A DNA stretch of 6,040 nucleotides, from positions 1-6,040 of the forward strand of contig VBGS01000072.1 in the NCBI GenBank assembly GCA_005889445.1. Direction: 5' to 3'. The number at the start of each line of letters is the position of its first letter. Position 1 is the first letter of the stretch. Shown piece after piece: positions 5,811-6,040 of this stretch. Both the position numbers and the translations under genes were made by a program. This stretch comes from Chloroflexota bacterium (GTDB taxonomy: Bacteria > Chloroflexota > Limnocylindria > P2-11E). The notes under the pieces are model-generated. The model did not search any database and was not told the origin of the DNA. It saw only the letters and a list, made by a program, of their open reading frames with translations.

Positions 5811-6040
5811 CTAGTCGATCTTCGCGAAGCTATACGGCGGCCAGGGCCCGTTGACCACCCCGATGACGTCGCCAAATCCGCTGACGAAGGTCATCATGGC
5901 CTGTTTCCGCGTCATCGCTCGCTCTGTTGGCACCAGGGCAGCCAGAGAAACAGCCACGGCCTCGGTCGTGCAGGTTTCATGCCAAACGAGTGGTCGCTCG
6001 ACCGCAAGCTCGGCAATAAGACGCTCGGCCAGCTCCTCGG
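5811..6040 (-). CDS. GvpF/GvpL family gas vesicle protein, C-terminal part
   Basis: An open frame entering from the right edge and ending with TAG at 5811-5813, about 75 residues visible. The C-terminus reads NGPWPPYSFAKID, containing the GPWPPYSF motif typical of the end of GvpF and GvpL. Before it, ALVPTERAMTRKQAMMTFV and a segment with ELAVERPLVWHET fit the helical second half of these proteins. GvpF contacts GvpA and is a minor vesicle component; GvpF and GvpL cannot be told apart from this fragment. It is 2 nt upstream of gvpK in the same direction. The N-terminal part lies outside the window. Confidence 0.88.
   Translation of the reverse strand, partial: EELAERLIAELAVERPLVWHETCTTEAVAVSLAALVPTERAMTRKQAMMTFVSGFGDVIGVVNGPWPPYSFAKID

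Noticed and set aside
1..6040. CRISPR array, insertion sequence or prophage elements
   Set aside because: I saw no regularly spaced repeats, transposase motifs or terminal inverted repeats anywhere in the window.

Overview
The window is high-GC bacterial DNA, and every gene I can support lies on the minus strand, so the genes read from right to left. Nothing identifies the species. The high GC, the gvpF/L-K-J-A type of gas vesicle locus, a tRNA without an encoded CCA end, and a secreted CAP-domain protein fit a lineage such as Actinomycetota or Chloroflexota. That placement is an inference with low confidence.

Right part (6040 down to 4886): a tightly packed gas vesicle operon. It holds the C-terminus of a GvpF/GvpL protein (cut by the window edge), gvpK, gvpJ and gvpA. 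Junctions are 2 nt apart (gvpF/L-gvpK), overlapping in ATGA (gvpK-gvpJ), and 6 nt apart (gvpJ-gvpA). GvpA is the main shell protein, GvpJ is a minor GvpA-like protein, and GvpK and GvpF/L are assembly factors. Of these junctions only gvpA has a strong Shine-Dalgarno sequence.

Middle (4858 down to 1495): 27 nt after gvpA begins a soluble GAF-PAS-PAS histidine kinase of 700 aa. It overlaps by 17 nt a second protein of 425 aa with an N-terminal receiver domain joined to a histidine kinase core. The spacing suggests both are transcribed with the gas vesicle genes, so a sensory phosphorelay may be tied to buoyancy. No DNA-binding response regulator is present in the window.

Left part (1464 down to 1): a tRNA-Pro(GGG), then a uracil-DNA glycosylase superfamily gene that has no normal start codon after the tRNA. 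Next is a 157-nt leader with a partly pairable, perfect 13-nt Shine-Dalgarno sequence before a 13-codon lysine-rich ORF, followed by a strong GC-rich hairpin. Last is the 5' part of a secreted CAP-domain protein that runs off the left edge.

The most noteworthy items are the kinase pair attached to the gas vesicle operon, the tiny lysine-rich ORF with its maximal ribosome binding site, and the start-codon puzzle of the glycosylase gene.
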